NCBI RefSeq assembly: GCF_938015785.1
Contig: NZ_CALLWC010000065.1
Location: 1 to 64,000 of the forward strand
Direction of reading: 5' to 3'
DNA from: an uncultured Campylobacter sp.
GTDB lineage: Bacteria > Campylobacterota > Campylobacteria > Campylobacterales > Campylobacteraceae
Length of the DNA stretch: 64,000 nucleotides
Shown here: positions 54,093 through 62,864 of the stretch, in pieces
Layout of the letters: the number at the start of each line of letters is the position of its first letter
Numbering within the stretch: position 1 is the first letter of the stretch
Program-made: the position numbers and the translations under genes
Notes under the pieces: model-generated
What the model was told of the DNA's origin: nothing
The model's input: only the letters and a program-made list of their open reading frames with translations
Databases searched by the model: none

Positions 54093-55509
54093 TAGTTTAA
54101 GCAAAAAGAAGCTCCCGTTTGAGCCCATTAGCAAGGGGTTGGCGCGCATTTACGCCTGCGGCCCGACCGTTTATGACGACGCGCATTTAGGGCATGCAAA
54201 AAGCGCCGTGAGCTTCGATCTGCTGCGCCGCGTACTACAAGCGGAGGGCTATGAGGTAAAATTTGCGCGAAATTTCACCGACATCGACGATAAAATTTTA
54301 AAAAAGATGGCGCAGACGGGCAAGAGCCTCGAGGAGATCACAGAATTTTACACCCGCAGATATTTGCAGGATATGAGCGCGCTAAACGTCGCGGACGCGA
54401 GCATTTCGCCCAAGGCGACCGAAAATATCGCCGCGATCTGCGAGCTCATATCCTCGCTTCTTCAAAAAGGCTTTGCCTACGAGATCGCGGGTGACGGCAT
54501 CTACTTCGACACGCGCAAGGACGGGGATTATCTAAGTCTTAGCGGCAAAAAAGAGGGTGCCGGCAAAAACATCGCCCGCGTCGCCTCAAACGATGCCAAG
54601 CACGACGAGAAGGACTTCGTGCTGTGGAAATTTGACGAGAACTGGTTTGATAGCCCGTTTGGCAAAGGGCGCCCCGGCTGGCACAGTGAGTGCGTCGCGA
54701 TGATTTTGGCGCACCTTGATAGCGGCGATCCGCATTTTTGCATCGACATTCACGCAGGCGGCGCCGATCTGCTCTTCCCGCATCACGAAAATGAAGCCGC
54801 GCAGTGCCGCTGCGCCCGCCATAGAGCGCTAAGCAAATACTGGCTTCACAACGGCTTCGTGCAAGTAAATAACGAAAAGATGAGCAAGAGCCTCGGCAAT
54901 TCCTTTTTTGTAGGAGACGCCCTAAAAATCGCACCCGGCGAGGCGCTGAGATTTTATCTTTTAAGCTCGCATTACAGGGCAAATTTTAATTATTCGATAG
55001 CCGATCTGCTTGCGAGTAAAAAGAGGCTCGATAAAATTTACCGCCTTAAAAAGCGCGTCCGTGAGGTTTTGACTTCTGCTGCGGGACAGAATTCTACGTC
55101 CGAGCTGCCTGCTGCAGAGGCTAAATTTAGATCGGAGATGATGGAGTTTTTAAGCGACGATCTCAACACCTCAGGCGCGCTTGCGGTGCTTGATAGCTTT
55201 GTAGCAAGCGCGAACGAAGCGCTCGATCGCGCGCCGAAAGATAAGGCGCTAAAAGCCCGTATCGCCGCAAATTTAGAATTTGCAAAGCAGACGCTCGGAA
55301 TTTTATATGAGGATGAGACCGAATACTTTCGCTTCGGCGTGAGCGAGCAGCAAAGAGCGCAGATCGAGGAGCTGATAAAACAGCGCGCGCAGGCGAAGGC
55401 GGAAAAGGACTTTGCAAGCGCGGATGCCATCAGGGCGCGCCTTACGGATATGAAAATCGAAGTGATGGACACGGCTAGCGGCACAGTTTGGGAGGTCGCA
55501 GCGGAGTAA
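54079..55509 (+). CDS. cysS: Cysteinyl-tRNA synthetase
   Basis: A 476-aa class I synthetase. The HIGH-type motif is in DDAHLGHAKSAVSFD and KMSKS in NEKMSKSLGN. The catalytic zinc ligands are in IYACGPTVYDD, HSECVAMI and HHENEAAQC. A DALR-like anticodon region closes it. It overlaps murJ, an arrangement shared with C. jejuni. An inverted repeat follows the stop. Confidence 0.97.
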   Translation: MVIYDSLSKKKLPFEPISKGLARIYACGPTVYDDAHLGHAKSAVSFDLLRRVLQAEGYEVKFARNFTDIDDKILKKMAQTGKSLEEITEFYTRRYLQDMSALNVADASISPKATENIAAICELISSLLQKGFAYEIAGDGIYFDTRKDGDYLSLSGKKEGAGKNIARVASNDAKHDEKDFVLWKFDENWFDSPFGKGRPGWHSECVAMILAHLDSGDPHFCIDIHAGGADLLFPHHENEAAQCRCARHRALSKYWLHNGFVQVNNEKMSKSLGNSFFVGDALKIAPGEALRFYLLSSHYRANFNYSIADLLASKKRLDKIYRLKKRVREVLTSAAGQNSTSELPAAEAKFRSEMMEFLSDDLNTSGALAVLDSFVASANEALDRAPKDKALKARIAANLEFAKQTLGILYEDETEYFRFGVSEQQRAQIEELIKQRAQAKAEKDFASADAIRARLTDMKIEVMDTASGTVWEVAAE

Positions 55510-55539
55510 AACGTAAAATTTAACGCAAAATTTTACGTT
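55510..55539 (+). terminator. Inverted repeat directly after cysS
   Basis: AACGTAAAATTT (55510-55521) and AAATTTTACGTT (55528-55539) form a perfect 12-bp stem with a 6-nt loop, followed by an AAATTTTAT stretch. It may serve as a terminator. The arms are also a pair of inverted AAATTT motifs, as terminators made of paired uptake sequences are in other bacteria. Confidence 0.45.
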
Positions 55540-56190
55540 AAATTTTATGATTTTTACGATGCGAAGCGTAAATCTGAACGCTAATCCGCGCGAAAATTTT
55601 AGCGCGATTTTTATTCGGCGATATTCGTGGGTGCGCGCATCAATGAAAGTCACGATTTTATTTGGCGATACGGCTGATGCAGCGGCAAAACCACAAGGCA
55701 GGCTGCGATTTTCATTCGGTAGCGTGGTGAGTAAAAGTGCAATGCGGTGGCAGAGATGCGAAGTTGCGATACACGCGGTGTATATTACGATACGGCATTT
55801 GTGAGCGCTTTATGGGCACCTTAAAGAGCTCAATGTTTTAAAAATGGCTTTCGAAAGCGAAAGATCGTGATAAATAAAAACTAGCTCGCTTTAAGCGCTT
55901 AACGCTTTAAAAGCGGCAAATAAAAAAAGCTAAATCTCGGCGTCGCCCGCACGGTCGCCGCATGCGAGCGAGTTGATTTAGTGAGCTTGCGTAGCGCAAA
56001 TTAGTCCCGTGTCGTAGCACAAATTTGTGCTGCCTCGCGGCCGAAATTCTAAAATTTAAGGAATTTTAGAATTATAAATTTTAGAATTTTAGGAATTTTT
56101 AGAATTATAAATTTTGGAATTTCAAGAATTTTGAAATTTCATGAATTTTTGGATTTTAAATTTTAAAAATTTTATAAAAAAGGATAGCAT
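55540..56190. repeat. Gap upstream of msbA with a 32-bp tandem repeat
   Basis: No supported gene. Near its right end a 32-bp unit AGGAATTTTAGAATTATAAA.. occurs at 56059-56090 and again at 56091-56122 with few changes. A third partial copy runs to about 56150. This AT-rich block stands immediately before the msbA ribosome site. A separate direct-repeat-like GCTTTAA/TTAAAGC patch lies near 55885. Confidence 0.6.
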
Positions 56191-57912
56191 TTGAACGGCT
56201 TTAAAACTTTACTATCGCGCTTTAAGCCCTATTTTAGGGATTATAAGCCGCAGTTTGCATTGGCGATTTTGGGTATGGTGATGACGAGCGTGGCGACTGC
56301 TGCGAGCGCGAAGCTGGTCGAGCCCGTTTTAAATAAAATTTTCGTCGAAAAAAACGAGCCGTATCTCTATACGCTTCCGATTGCGATCATCGTGGTTTTC
56401 GCGATGAAAAGCGGCGGTGCGTTTATGCAAAACTACTTCACCGCCTTCATCGGTCAAGACACGGTGCGCCGCTTTCGCGACAGGCTCGTCGCAAGCCTCG
56501 TGCGGTTGGACGTGGATTTTTTCAACCGCTTCCGCACGGGCGAGCTAATCAGCCGCACGATCAACGACATAGAGCGTATCCGCGTCGTGGTTTCAAACAT
56601 GATCCCCGATTTTTTCACGCAGATTATTACGATTTTGGGGCTTTTGGGTGTCGTGATCTATCAGAGTCCAAAGCTCTCGTTTTTCGCGCTAGTGGTCTTT
56701 CCGTGCGCGATATATCCGCTCTCGCGCCTTGCAAAGCGGATGAAAAAAATTTCGCGCGAGTCTCAAGAAAAAACATCCGATATCTCCTCGGCGCTCAGTC
56801 AAATTTACTCCAACATCGAAATCGTCAAGGCAAGCAACGCCGAGAGCTTTGAGGTGGAGAAATTTAACGCCGAAAACAGGAAATTTTTCGGTCTAAATTT
56901 AAAGGCGGTCGTAACGGCGTGCCTGGTAAGCCCGATCATGGAGATGCTAGGCGCCGTGGGCATCGCGGTGGTGATCATCGTCGGAGGGCAGGAGGTCATC
57001 GCGGGTCAGATGAGCATCGGCAGCTTTTTCAGCTTCCTTACGGCGCTTTTTATGGTTTACACCCCGATAAAAAAGGTCTCCTCGCTCTATAACAACATGC
57101 AAGACGCCATCGCAGCGAGCGAGCGGACGTTTGAGCTCATAGATTTGGAGCCTACGATCGTCGGAGGCGGCAAGCAGATGGGCGAGATAGGCTCGGTGAG
57201 CTTTTGCGACGTGTCGCTAAACTACGGCGACAAGGCGGCGCTAAAAGACATAAGCTTCAGCGTCAAAAAGGGCGAAATTTTAGCGCTCGTCGGAAACAGC
57301 GGCGGCGGCAAAAGCTCGGTCGTGAACCTTTTGATGCGCTTTTACGACGCAAGCAGCGGTAAAATTTTATTCAACGGCAACGACGAGATAGGCGAGTTTA
57401 GCATCCCTAGCCTGCGCGAAAACATCGGCCTCGTAAGCCAGCGCGTCTATATTTTCAACGATACGATCGCGCAAAACGTAAGCTACGGCGCGGAATTTAA
57501 CGAGCAGCGCGTTATAGAAGCGCTCAAGCTCGCCAACGCCTATGAGTTCGTAAGCTCGATGAAGGATGGAATTTACACCGTGCTTAGCGAGTTCGGCGCA
57601 AATCTTAGCGGCGGACAGCGCCAGCGTATCGCCATCGCGCGCGCACTGTATAAAGACCCGCAAATTTTAATATTCGACGAGGCGACTTCTGCGCTGGATA
57701 ATGCGAGCGAAAAGGAGATCTCAAACGTCATCGAAAAGATCAAACAAAGCAAAATCGTCTTTGTAATCGCCCACCGCCTATCCACGATCGAGCGCGCCGA
57801 TAATATCGCCGTGATGAAAAACGGCCGCATCCTCGCTATCGGCACCGACGCAAAGCTGACGGGAGAGTGCGAGGAGTATCGCAGCCTAAAGGGGATCATG
57901 CAAAACGGCTAG
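56191..57912 (+). CDS. msbA: MsbA-type lipid A / lipid flippase ABC transporter
   Basis: A 573-aa half-transporter: an N-terminal six-helix exporter domain (about 1-310) and an ATPase domain with Walker A LVGNSGGGKSSVVNL, signature NLSGGQRQRIAIARAL, Walker B ILIFDEATSALD and switch HRLSTIE. It most likely flips lipid A-core; other multidrug exporters share this architecture, and the place after murJ-cysS supports MsbA. Start is TTG 56191 with AAAAAGGATAG upstream. Confidence 0.9.
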   Translation: MNGFKTLLSRFKPYFRDYKPQFALAILGMVMTSVATAASAKLVEPVLNKIFVEKNEPYLYTLPIAIIVVFAMKSGGAFMQNYFTAFIGQDTVRRFRDRLVASLVRLDVDFFNRFRTGELISRTINDIERIRVVVSNMIPDFFTQIITILGLLGVVIYQSPKLSFFALVVFPCAIYPLSRLAKRMKKISRESQEKTSDISSALSQIYSNIEIVKASNAESFEVEKFNAENRKFFGLNLKAVVTACLVSPIMEMLGAVGIAVVIIVGGQEVIAGQMSIGSFFSFLTALFMVYTPIKKVSSLYNNMQDAIAASERTFELIDLEPTIVGGGKQMGEIGSVSFCDVSLNYGDKAALKDISFSVKKGEILALVGNSGGGKSSVVNLLMRFYDASSGKILFNGNDEIGEFSIPSLRENIGLVSQRVYIFNDTIAQNVSYGAEFNEQRVIEALKLANAYEFVSSMKDGIYTVLSEFGANLSGGQRQRIAIARALYKDPQILIFDEATSALDNASEKEISNVIEKIKQSKIVFVIAHRLSTIERADNIAVMKNGRILAIGTDAKLTGECEEYRSLKGIMQNG

Positions 57913-58243
57913 AATTTTAAATTCTGCCCCTTTTGCGCCCCGGTTTTGCTCTATGAAATTTTAAAATTTTATCTTTGAAGCAAGCCGCATAAATTTATCC
58001 GCAAAGACCGAGGCTCTACTCTGAAATTTAGCCGCGCGGATAGCCGCTTTGGCTGCAGAACTTTTTAATAAAGCTCGATTCTTTGGTGCGATGAGGCACG
58101 ACTGCTAGAGCTTTAACGTTTGGATTAAAATTTTATCTTAAAATTTCAGCGCTTCGTTGCGAGCCCGCCTCTAAATTTAAACGCTCGCGCCGTTTTAAAA
58201 CCGCTGCGGTAAAATTTTATCGTACGCTGGGCTTTTCGGCGCA
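57913..58243. other. Gap without gene
   Basis: 331 bp between convergent genes, with one GAAATTTTAAAATTTTATC palindrome near 57953. No gene or RNA seen. Confidence 0.5.
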
Positions 58244-58837
58244 CTACCTGCACTTGATCTTAGGCATCTGCGGTAAAATTTTAGCTTTATTTTCCTTTAT
58301 AAATTTTCGCATCTTTTTAAAATCTCTATCCGAATCAAAATTTTTCGCGTATTGCACAAGTACAAGTCCGCAGCTTTGCATATCTGCAACCATTAGATCG
58401 ACTTCATATTTATTGAAATTAGGATCTCCGGGAGCGGGCGGATTGAGGAGTATTATTATAGCTTGCGTATGGTTGGTCTTTAAAATGCCGAAGGAGCGTC
58501 GATCCTCTTGTTTTTTTCCCGCATTGGCCTCTTCGATCGCTTGATATATCCCATACGCATACTCATCGATATTTTTTACGTCGTTGAAATATGATATAGA
58601 TACGAGCTTACTCCAGCCAAATCCTTCCTCACCGTTTAAAAAATAATATGCCGCCGCAAGATTTTTATACTTTCTGGTAAAAGTTTCTCCATCTATCTTA
58701 ATGCTATACGGTAACTCTATCGCGCTATATGCTTCCTTTACCTTGGGATCCTCCAATATATATACCTTGCCTCGAAACGCCGCGCATCCGCCAAATATCG
58801 CCGCCAGTAAAAATGCGGTTAAAATTTTTAATCTCAT
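58244..58837 (-). CDS. Hypothetical lipoprotein
   Basis: I do not recognise this 197-aa protein. It begins with a lipoprotein signal (MRLKILTAFLLAAIFGGC), so it should be membrane-attached and face the periplasm. The body is mixed alpha/beta with a long charged C-terminus ending in KCR and no motif I can name. ATG 58837 has GGAGCGGG upstream. It is divergent from an MFS transporter, with 97 bp between the starts. Confidence 0.7.
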   Translation of the reverse strand: MRLKILTAFLLAAIFGGCAAFRGKVYILEDPKVKEAYSAIELPYSIKIDGETFTRKYKNLAAAYYFLNGEEGFGWSKLVSISYFNDVKNIDEYAYGIYQAIEEANAGKKQEDRRSFGILKTNHTQAIIILLNPPAPGDPNFNKYEVDLMVADMQSCGLVLVQYAKNFDSDRDFKKMRKFIKENKAKILPQMPKIKCR

Positions 58838-58899
58838 ACCCGCTCCTTCAAAATTTCAAATATTTTGCCATAAAAACCGAGCTTTAATCAATAAAAGGC

Positions 58900-58905
58900 T
58901 ACAAT
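58900..58905 (+). promoter_or_regulatory. -10 box for the first MFS gene
   Basis: AAAGGCTACAAT, the same GGCTAyAAT form as before the helicase and, with TGCTATAAT, before qmcA. It lies 30 bp before the TTG start. Confidence 0.45.
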
Positions 58906-58934
58906 ACGCCAAATTTAATTCCAAGGGAAAGTCA

Positions 58935-60086
58935 TTGTTTGAATCTATGCGCGCGGCACGCTCGCTAAGCCCCCTATTTCTAGGGATTTTCTTTATGTTT
59001 ATCGGCGACGCGCTAGTCATCGCAAGCGCGGGCATCATGCTAAAAGAATCCGGCCACAGCGAGCTTGAGATCGGAGCGATTTCTGCGTTTTTCTTTTTAG
59101 GTGCGATCTTTAGCGGCTTTTTCGTGCCTTCGATAATCGGCGCGCTCTCGTACGTGCGGGCATACGCGGTCTTTACGGCGCTTTTCGGAATTGCTGCAAT
59201 GCTGCACGATCTTGGCTCAAACCTCGTGTATTGGGCAATTTTGCGCTTCATTTTGGGCTTTTGCTACTACGCGCTTTTGATGATAATCGAAAGCTGGATA
59301 AACTCAAAGATCACAAACTCCATCCGCTCCCGCGTGCTGGCGATCTACGAAGCGGTTTTTTACGGCGCGTTTGCGATAGGAGTTGCAATTTTAGCGCTAA
59401 ATTTCGGAACGATGAAGGTCTTCGTGCTAAGCGCGTTTTTCATCATTCTGGCGCTGCTGCCGGTAAATTTAATCCGCTTCAACCCTCCCAGAGTTCCCGC
59501 TCGTATGCGAGTTTCGATGCCGCAAATTTCGATCGTGCCGCCGCTTGCGTTTGCGACGGTGGTTTGCGCGGGCATTTTGATTAACGGCTTTTTTTCGATG
59601 GCGAGCGTTTTCGTGCTAAGCGCAGGGCTTGGAGTGGGCTCGGTGGGCGCATTTATGGGATCGGCGATGGTCGGAGGTTTCCTATCGCAGCTCGTCTGCG
59701 GCGTAATCTCTGACAAATTCGGCCGCAAACGCGCCATAATGATAGTTTGCGCTATCGGCATCGTAGCTTGCGCAGCGCTATTTTTTGCCAAGAGCTTCAT
59801 CCTAACATGCGCGCTTGCGTTGATGTTGGGATTTGGCGCTTTCCCTTTGTATTCGCTTGCCATAGCGCGCGCAAACGACTCCATCACCGGCGAGGGCGCA
59901 TCTCGCGTGCAAATTTCGGCGGCGATGCTTTTTATCTATTCGAGCGCGTCGCTCTGCTCGCCTTTGATAATCGGCGCGATGATGAAATTTTTGGGCGCAA
60001 ACGGCTTTATCTTGGTGTTTTTCGCAGCGATGAGCTTTTTATTTATATTTGCTATCTTCCGCCCCGAGATCGCGCCGAAAAGATAG
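58935..60086 (+). CDS. MFS transporter (YcaD-like)
   Basis: A 383-aa permease with about 12 hydrophobic helices. The loop after helix 2 is short, and SDKFGRKRAIMI is the repeated MFS loop between helices 8 and 9. It resembles the YcaD-type MFS group. The substrate is unknown. The frame extends upstream to 58701 through the oppositely oriented lipoprotein gene. TTG 58935 with AAGGGAAAG just before it is the best start; ATG 58947 is too far from that site. Confidence 0.82.
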   Translation: MFESMRAARSLSPLFLGIFFMFIGDALVIASAGIMLKESGHSELEIGAISAFFFLGAIFSGFFVPSIIGALSYVRAYAVFTALFGIAAMLHDLGSNLVYWAILRFILGFCYYALLMIIESWINSKITNSIRSRVLAIYEAVFYGAFAIGVAILALNFGTMKVFVLSAFFIILALLPVNLIRFNPPRVPARMRVSMPQISIVPPLAFATVVCAGILINGFFSMASVFVLSAGLGVGSVGAFMGSAMVGGFLSQLVCGVISDKFGRKRAIMIVCAIGIVACAALFFAKSFILTCALALMLGFGAFPLYSLAIARANDSITGEGASRVQISAAMLFIYSSASLCSPLIIGAMMKFLGANGFILVFFAAMSFLFIFAIFRPEIAPKR

Positions 60087-60096
60087 CTTTAAAATT

Positions 60097-61287
60097 TTAA
60101 ATTTTTTCGTAGATCAAAAATTTATAATAAAACGCCGCGATTGCAAACATAAAGCCCATGCCGAAGGTGATTTGCGAAAGCGAAAATCCAAGCTCGAAAA
60201 AAAATCCGATCGCAGCCGACACGAGCGTCGCGACGATGAAATACGCCATGTCGTTGTAGGCGATAACGCGCCCGAAAAACTCCCTATCGACGTGACTTTG
60301 CAGCTGCGTAAAAGAATACGACCACACCGTCGTGATGAAAAATCCCGCCGCGATCATGCCCGCAAACGAAAGCCAGTAGTTAAACTCCAGTGCCGCCCAC
60401 AGCGCGATGCCCGCAAACTGCCCCAGCAATAGCCAAAAAAACGTATGTTTATTCACGATCTTGCTTAGCCATATCTGTCCGAAAAACGCAGCCGCCGAGC
60501 GCGACATATTCATAAGCCCGATGACTAGCGAGGCGCTTAAAATTTCTTTATATTTATACTTCGCAAGAAGCGCGATGAGATTGTCGTAGGTAGTGACGGC
60601 GACGAAAGCGTGAAGGACGATGAGATGCACCACCAAAGGATGCGAGCGCAGATAAGAAAAGCCCTCCTTTAGCATCTTAAACACGGGCCCTGGCGCGTTT
60701 CTTGCGAGGTCTTTAAAATTTAGCCGCAGCAGGATGAAAAACGAAAAAACATATAAACAAAAATCCAAAATAAACGCCGCTCGCACGCCGAAATAGTGGA
60801 TAAAAATACCCGCGCTCGCCATACCGAAAGTATATGTGACCGTCCAGATAATGCCCGTCATCTCGTTAGCAAGCTTGAGATAGGGGCGGCTTAGAAATTT
60901 TGGTAGCGTAGATGATTCGGTTTGAAAAAACAGCGTGCCTGCGACACTGCGCACGACCACGATCAAAAGCAGCAGCCACAAATAATCCAAGCTATCGATA
61001 AAAATCAGCATGAAAATACTGATCATCTCGGTTATGAACATCGCCGTCATCAGCGGCTTTGGTTGAAATTTATCCACGATGATGCCGTTAATGGGCGCTA
61101 AAAAAACGTTCGGCACGAACGAAACGACGCCCACTGCCGTAATCGCCCACACCGGCGCGCCAAGTTCAATCAGCAGCGTAGCGATCCCAACGACCGAAAA
61201 CCACAAGCCGAACATACATATAAAACCCGCCGAAAAGAGCAGGCGGTAGTTGCGCGAATGGCGAAGCAGCACGATGTATCTGATCAT
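60097..61287 (-). CDS. MFS transporter (MFS_3 / EntS-like exporter group)
   Basis: A 396-aa 12-helix permease: YRLLFSAGFICMFGLWFSVV at the start, NGIIVDKFQPKPLM as the helix 2-3 loop, and FTQLQSHVDREFFGRVIAYND in the second half, a block typical of the MFS_3 group that includes enterobactin exporters. Specific substrate unknown. It converges with the first MFS gene, 10 bp apart. It lacks repeat inserts. Confidence 0.8.
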   Translation of the reverse strand: MIRYIVLLRHSRNYRLLFSAGFICMFGLWFSVVGIATLLIELGAPVWAITAVGVVSFVPNVFLAPINGIIVDKFQPKPLMTAMFITEMISIFMLIFIDSLDYLWLLLLIVVVRSVAGTLFFQTESSTLPKFLSRPYLKLANEMTGIIWTVTYTFGMASAGIFIHYFGVRAAFILDFCLYVFSFFILLRLNFKDLARNAPGPVFKMLKEGFSYLRSHPLVVHLIVLHAFVAVTTYDNLIALLAKYKYKEILSASLVIGLMNMSRSAAAFFGQIWLSKIVNKHTFFWLLLGQFAGIALWAALEFNYWLSFAGMIAAGFFITTVWSYSFTQLQSHVDREFFGRVIAYNDMAYFIVATLVSAAIGFFFELGFSLSQITFGMGFMFAIAAFYYKFLIYEKI

Positions 61288-61372
61288 AAAATTTTATCCT
61301 GTAAATTTATATAAAAAATCTAGCGAAATTGTATCACGACGCGCCTTAAAAGCCAAAATAAGCTAAAAATGC

Positions 61373-61378
61373 TATAAT
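61373..61378 (+). promoter_or_regulatory. -10 box for qmcA
   Basis: TGCTATAAT followed by CAGGAG (61395-61400) and ATG 61405. Confidence 0.55.
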
Positions 61379-61404
61379 TGCGAAATTTTAATTCAGGAGT
61401 GAAA

Positions 61405-62325
61405 ATGGAAGGGTTCGTAACTACGGTAATAGTATTTTGCGTCCTCATCGCGGCAATTCTAAAGATGGGGGTCAAGATCGTCTCGCAATCGGAAATTTTA
61501 ATCATCGAGCGGCTGGGTCGCTTTCACAAGGTGCTCGACGGCGGCTTTCACATCATCGTGCCGTTTTTTGACGCGGTACGCGCGAAAATGAGCGTGCGCG
61601 AGCAGCTGGTAGACATCAGCAAACAGCAAGTCATCACTAAAGATAACGTCAACATAAGCGTCGATGGTATCGTGTTTTTAAAAGTCATCGACGGCAAGAT
61701 GGCGCTTTACAACGTCGAGGATTATCGCCGCGCGATTTCAAATTTAGCGATGACGACGCTACGTAGCGCGATCGGCGAGATGAGCTTAGACAGCACGCTT
61801 AGCTCGCGCGATCAGCTAAATTCCAAGCTGCAAATCGCTCTGGGCGACGCCGCGGATAACTGGGGCGTAAAGATCATGCGCGTGGAGATCTCCGAAATTT
61901 CGGTACCGCACGGCATCGAAGAGGCGATGAATATGCAGATGAAGGCCGAGCGCGAAAAGCGCGCGATCGAGCTTAAAGCCGAAGCGGAAAAAGCGGCTCT
62001 CATCCGAAACGCCGAAGCGCTAAAGCAGGAGAAGGTGCTCGAAGCCGAGGCGATCGAGCGTATGGCGGATGCGAAAAAATATGAGCAGATTGCGCTTGCG
62101 CAAGGTCAAAAAGATGCGATGGACAGTATAAATTTAGCGATGAGCGCTTCCAGCTTTGCGGCGGAATACCTGCTCGCGCAGGGTCGCGTAAATGCTTTCA
62201 GCGAGCTGTCCAAAAACCCGAGCAAGGATAAAATTTTGATCCCTTACGAAACGAGCGAGCTTATCGGCTCTCTTAGCGTGCTTAAAGAATTCCTCGGCAA
62301 AAACGGCGCGAAGGAGCTCAAATGA
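61405..62325 (+). CDS. qmcA: SPFH/stomatin-like membrane protein (QmcA)
   Basis: A 306-aa band-7 protein: one N-terminal transmembrane helix, the stomatin domain (about 25-200, with ERLGRFHKVLDGGFHIIVPF and DGIVFLKV) and a coiled-coil rich in Ala, Glu and Lys (about 185-255, MKAEREKRAIELKAEAEKAA). Such proteins form ring-shaped cages in membrane microdomains and are coupled to NfeD proteins. Start ATG 61405 after CAGGAG; the frame to 61378 begins inside the -10 box. It overlaps nfeD by 4 bp. Confidence 0.93.
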   Translation: MEGFVTTVIVFCVLIAAILKMGVKIVSQSEILIIERLGRFHKVLDGGFHIIVPFFDAVRAKMSVREQLVDISKQQVITKDNVNISVDGIVFLKVIDGKMALYNVEDYRRAISNLAMTTLRSAIGEMSLDSTLSSRDQLNSKLQIALGDAADNWGVKIMRVEISEISVPHGIEEAMNMQMKAEREKRAIELKAEAEKAALIRNAEALKQEKVLEAEAIERMADAKKYEQIALAQGQKDAMDSINLAMSASSFAAEYLLAQGRVNAFSELSKNPSKDKILIPYETSELIGSLSVLKEFLGKNGAKELK

Positions 62326-62864
62326 ACGCGCTGATTTTTATCATAATCGGCGTGATTTTGGCGATCGTCGAGCTTTTGGTGATGGATTTTACCTTTATAT
62401 TTTTCAGCGCCGGATTTTTCATCACGGGGCTATTGAGCTTCGGCTTTCATCTTGATTGGGATGTGCAAATTTTGCTTTCGTTTGTGCTTTCTTTCGTACT
62501 TCTAATCGTACTTAAAAGGCCGCTTAAATCGCGATTTTTCAAACCAGAAGAGAAACATGAGGATAATTTTTTAGACGAAAGCGGCACCGGCACCGTCAAA
62601 AACGGCATGGTCTATTTCAAAGGCACGTTTTGGAAAAGCGATGAAATTTCAGATCTTAACGATGGCGATCGCGTCGAAATTTTAGGCGTAAAAAACGGCC
62701 AGATCGTGCTTAAAAAAGATAGTAGTCGAAATTCTAGCGGTGTAGACGGCGTAAATTTAAATGACGGCGACGCAAATTTAGGCGGTGCGGACAGCACGAG
62801 TGCCGACGATAAAAATTCTAATGCCGCCGCGAGCGATGCAAATTTAAAGGGAGCCAATGGCTAG
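62322..62864 (+). CDS. NfeD-like membrane protein with low-complexity tail
   Basis: A 180-aa protein: two or three transmembrane helices (LIFIIIGVILAIVELLVMDF and beyond), then a short OB-fold (about 85-135, GTGTVKNGMVYFKGTFWKS and VEILGVKNGQIVL) as in NfeD partners of SPFH proteins. The last 45 residues (SGVDGVNLNDGDANLGGADS and on) are an acidic Asn/Asp/Ala tail with AAATTTA repeats that short NfeD proteins do not need. It overlaps both qmcA and mqnC. Confidence 0.88.
   Translation: MNALIFIIIGVILAIVELLVMDFTFIFFSAGFFITGLLSFGFHLDWDVQILLSFVLSFVLLIVLKRPLKSRFFKPEEKHEDNFLDESGTGTVKNGMVYFKGTFWKSDEISDLNDGDRVEILGVKNGQIVLKKDSSRNSSGVDGVNLNDGDANLGGADSTSADDKNSNAAASDANLKGANG

Noticed and set aside
55547..55804. 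85-codon plus frame between cysS and msbA
   Set aside because: Starts within the inverted repeat after cysS, has no ribosome site, and overlaps a minus frame of similar length.
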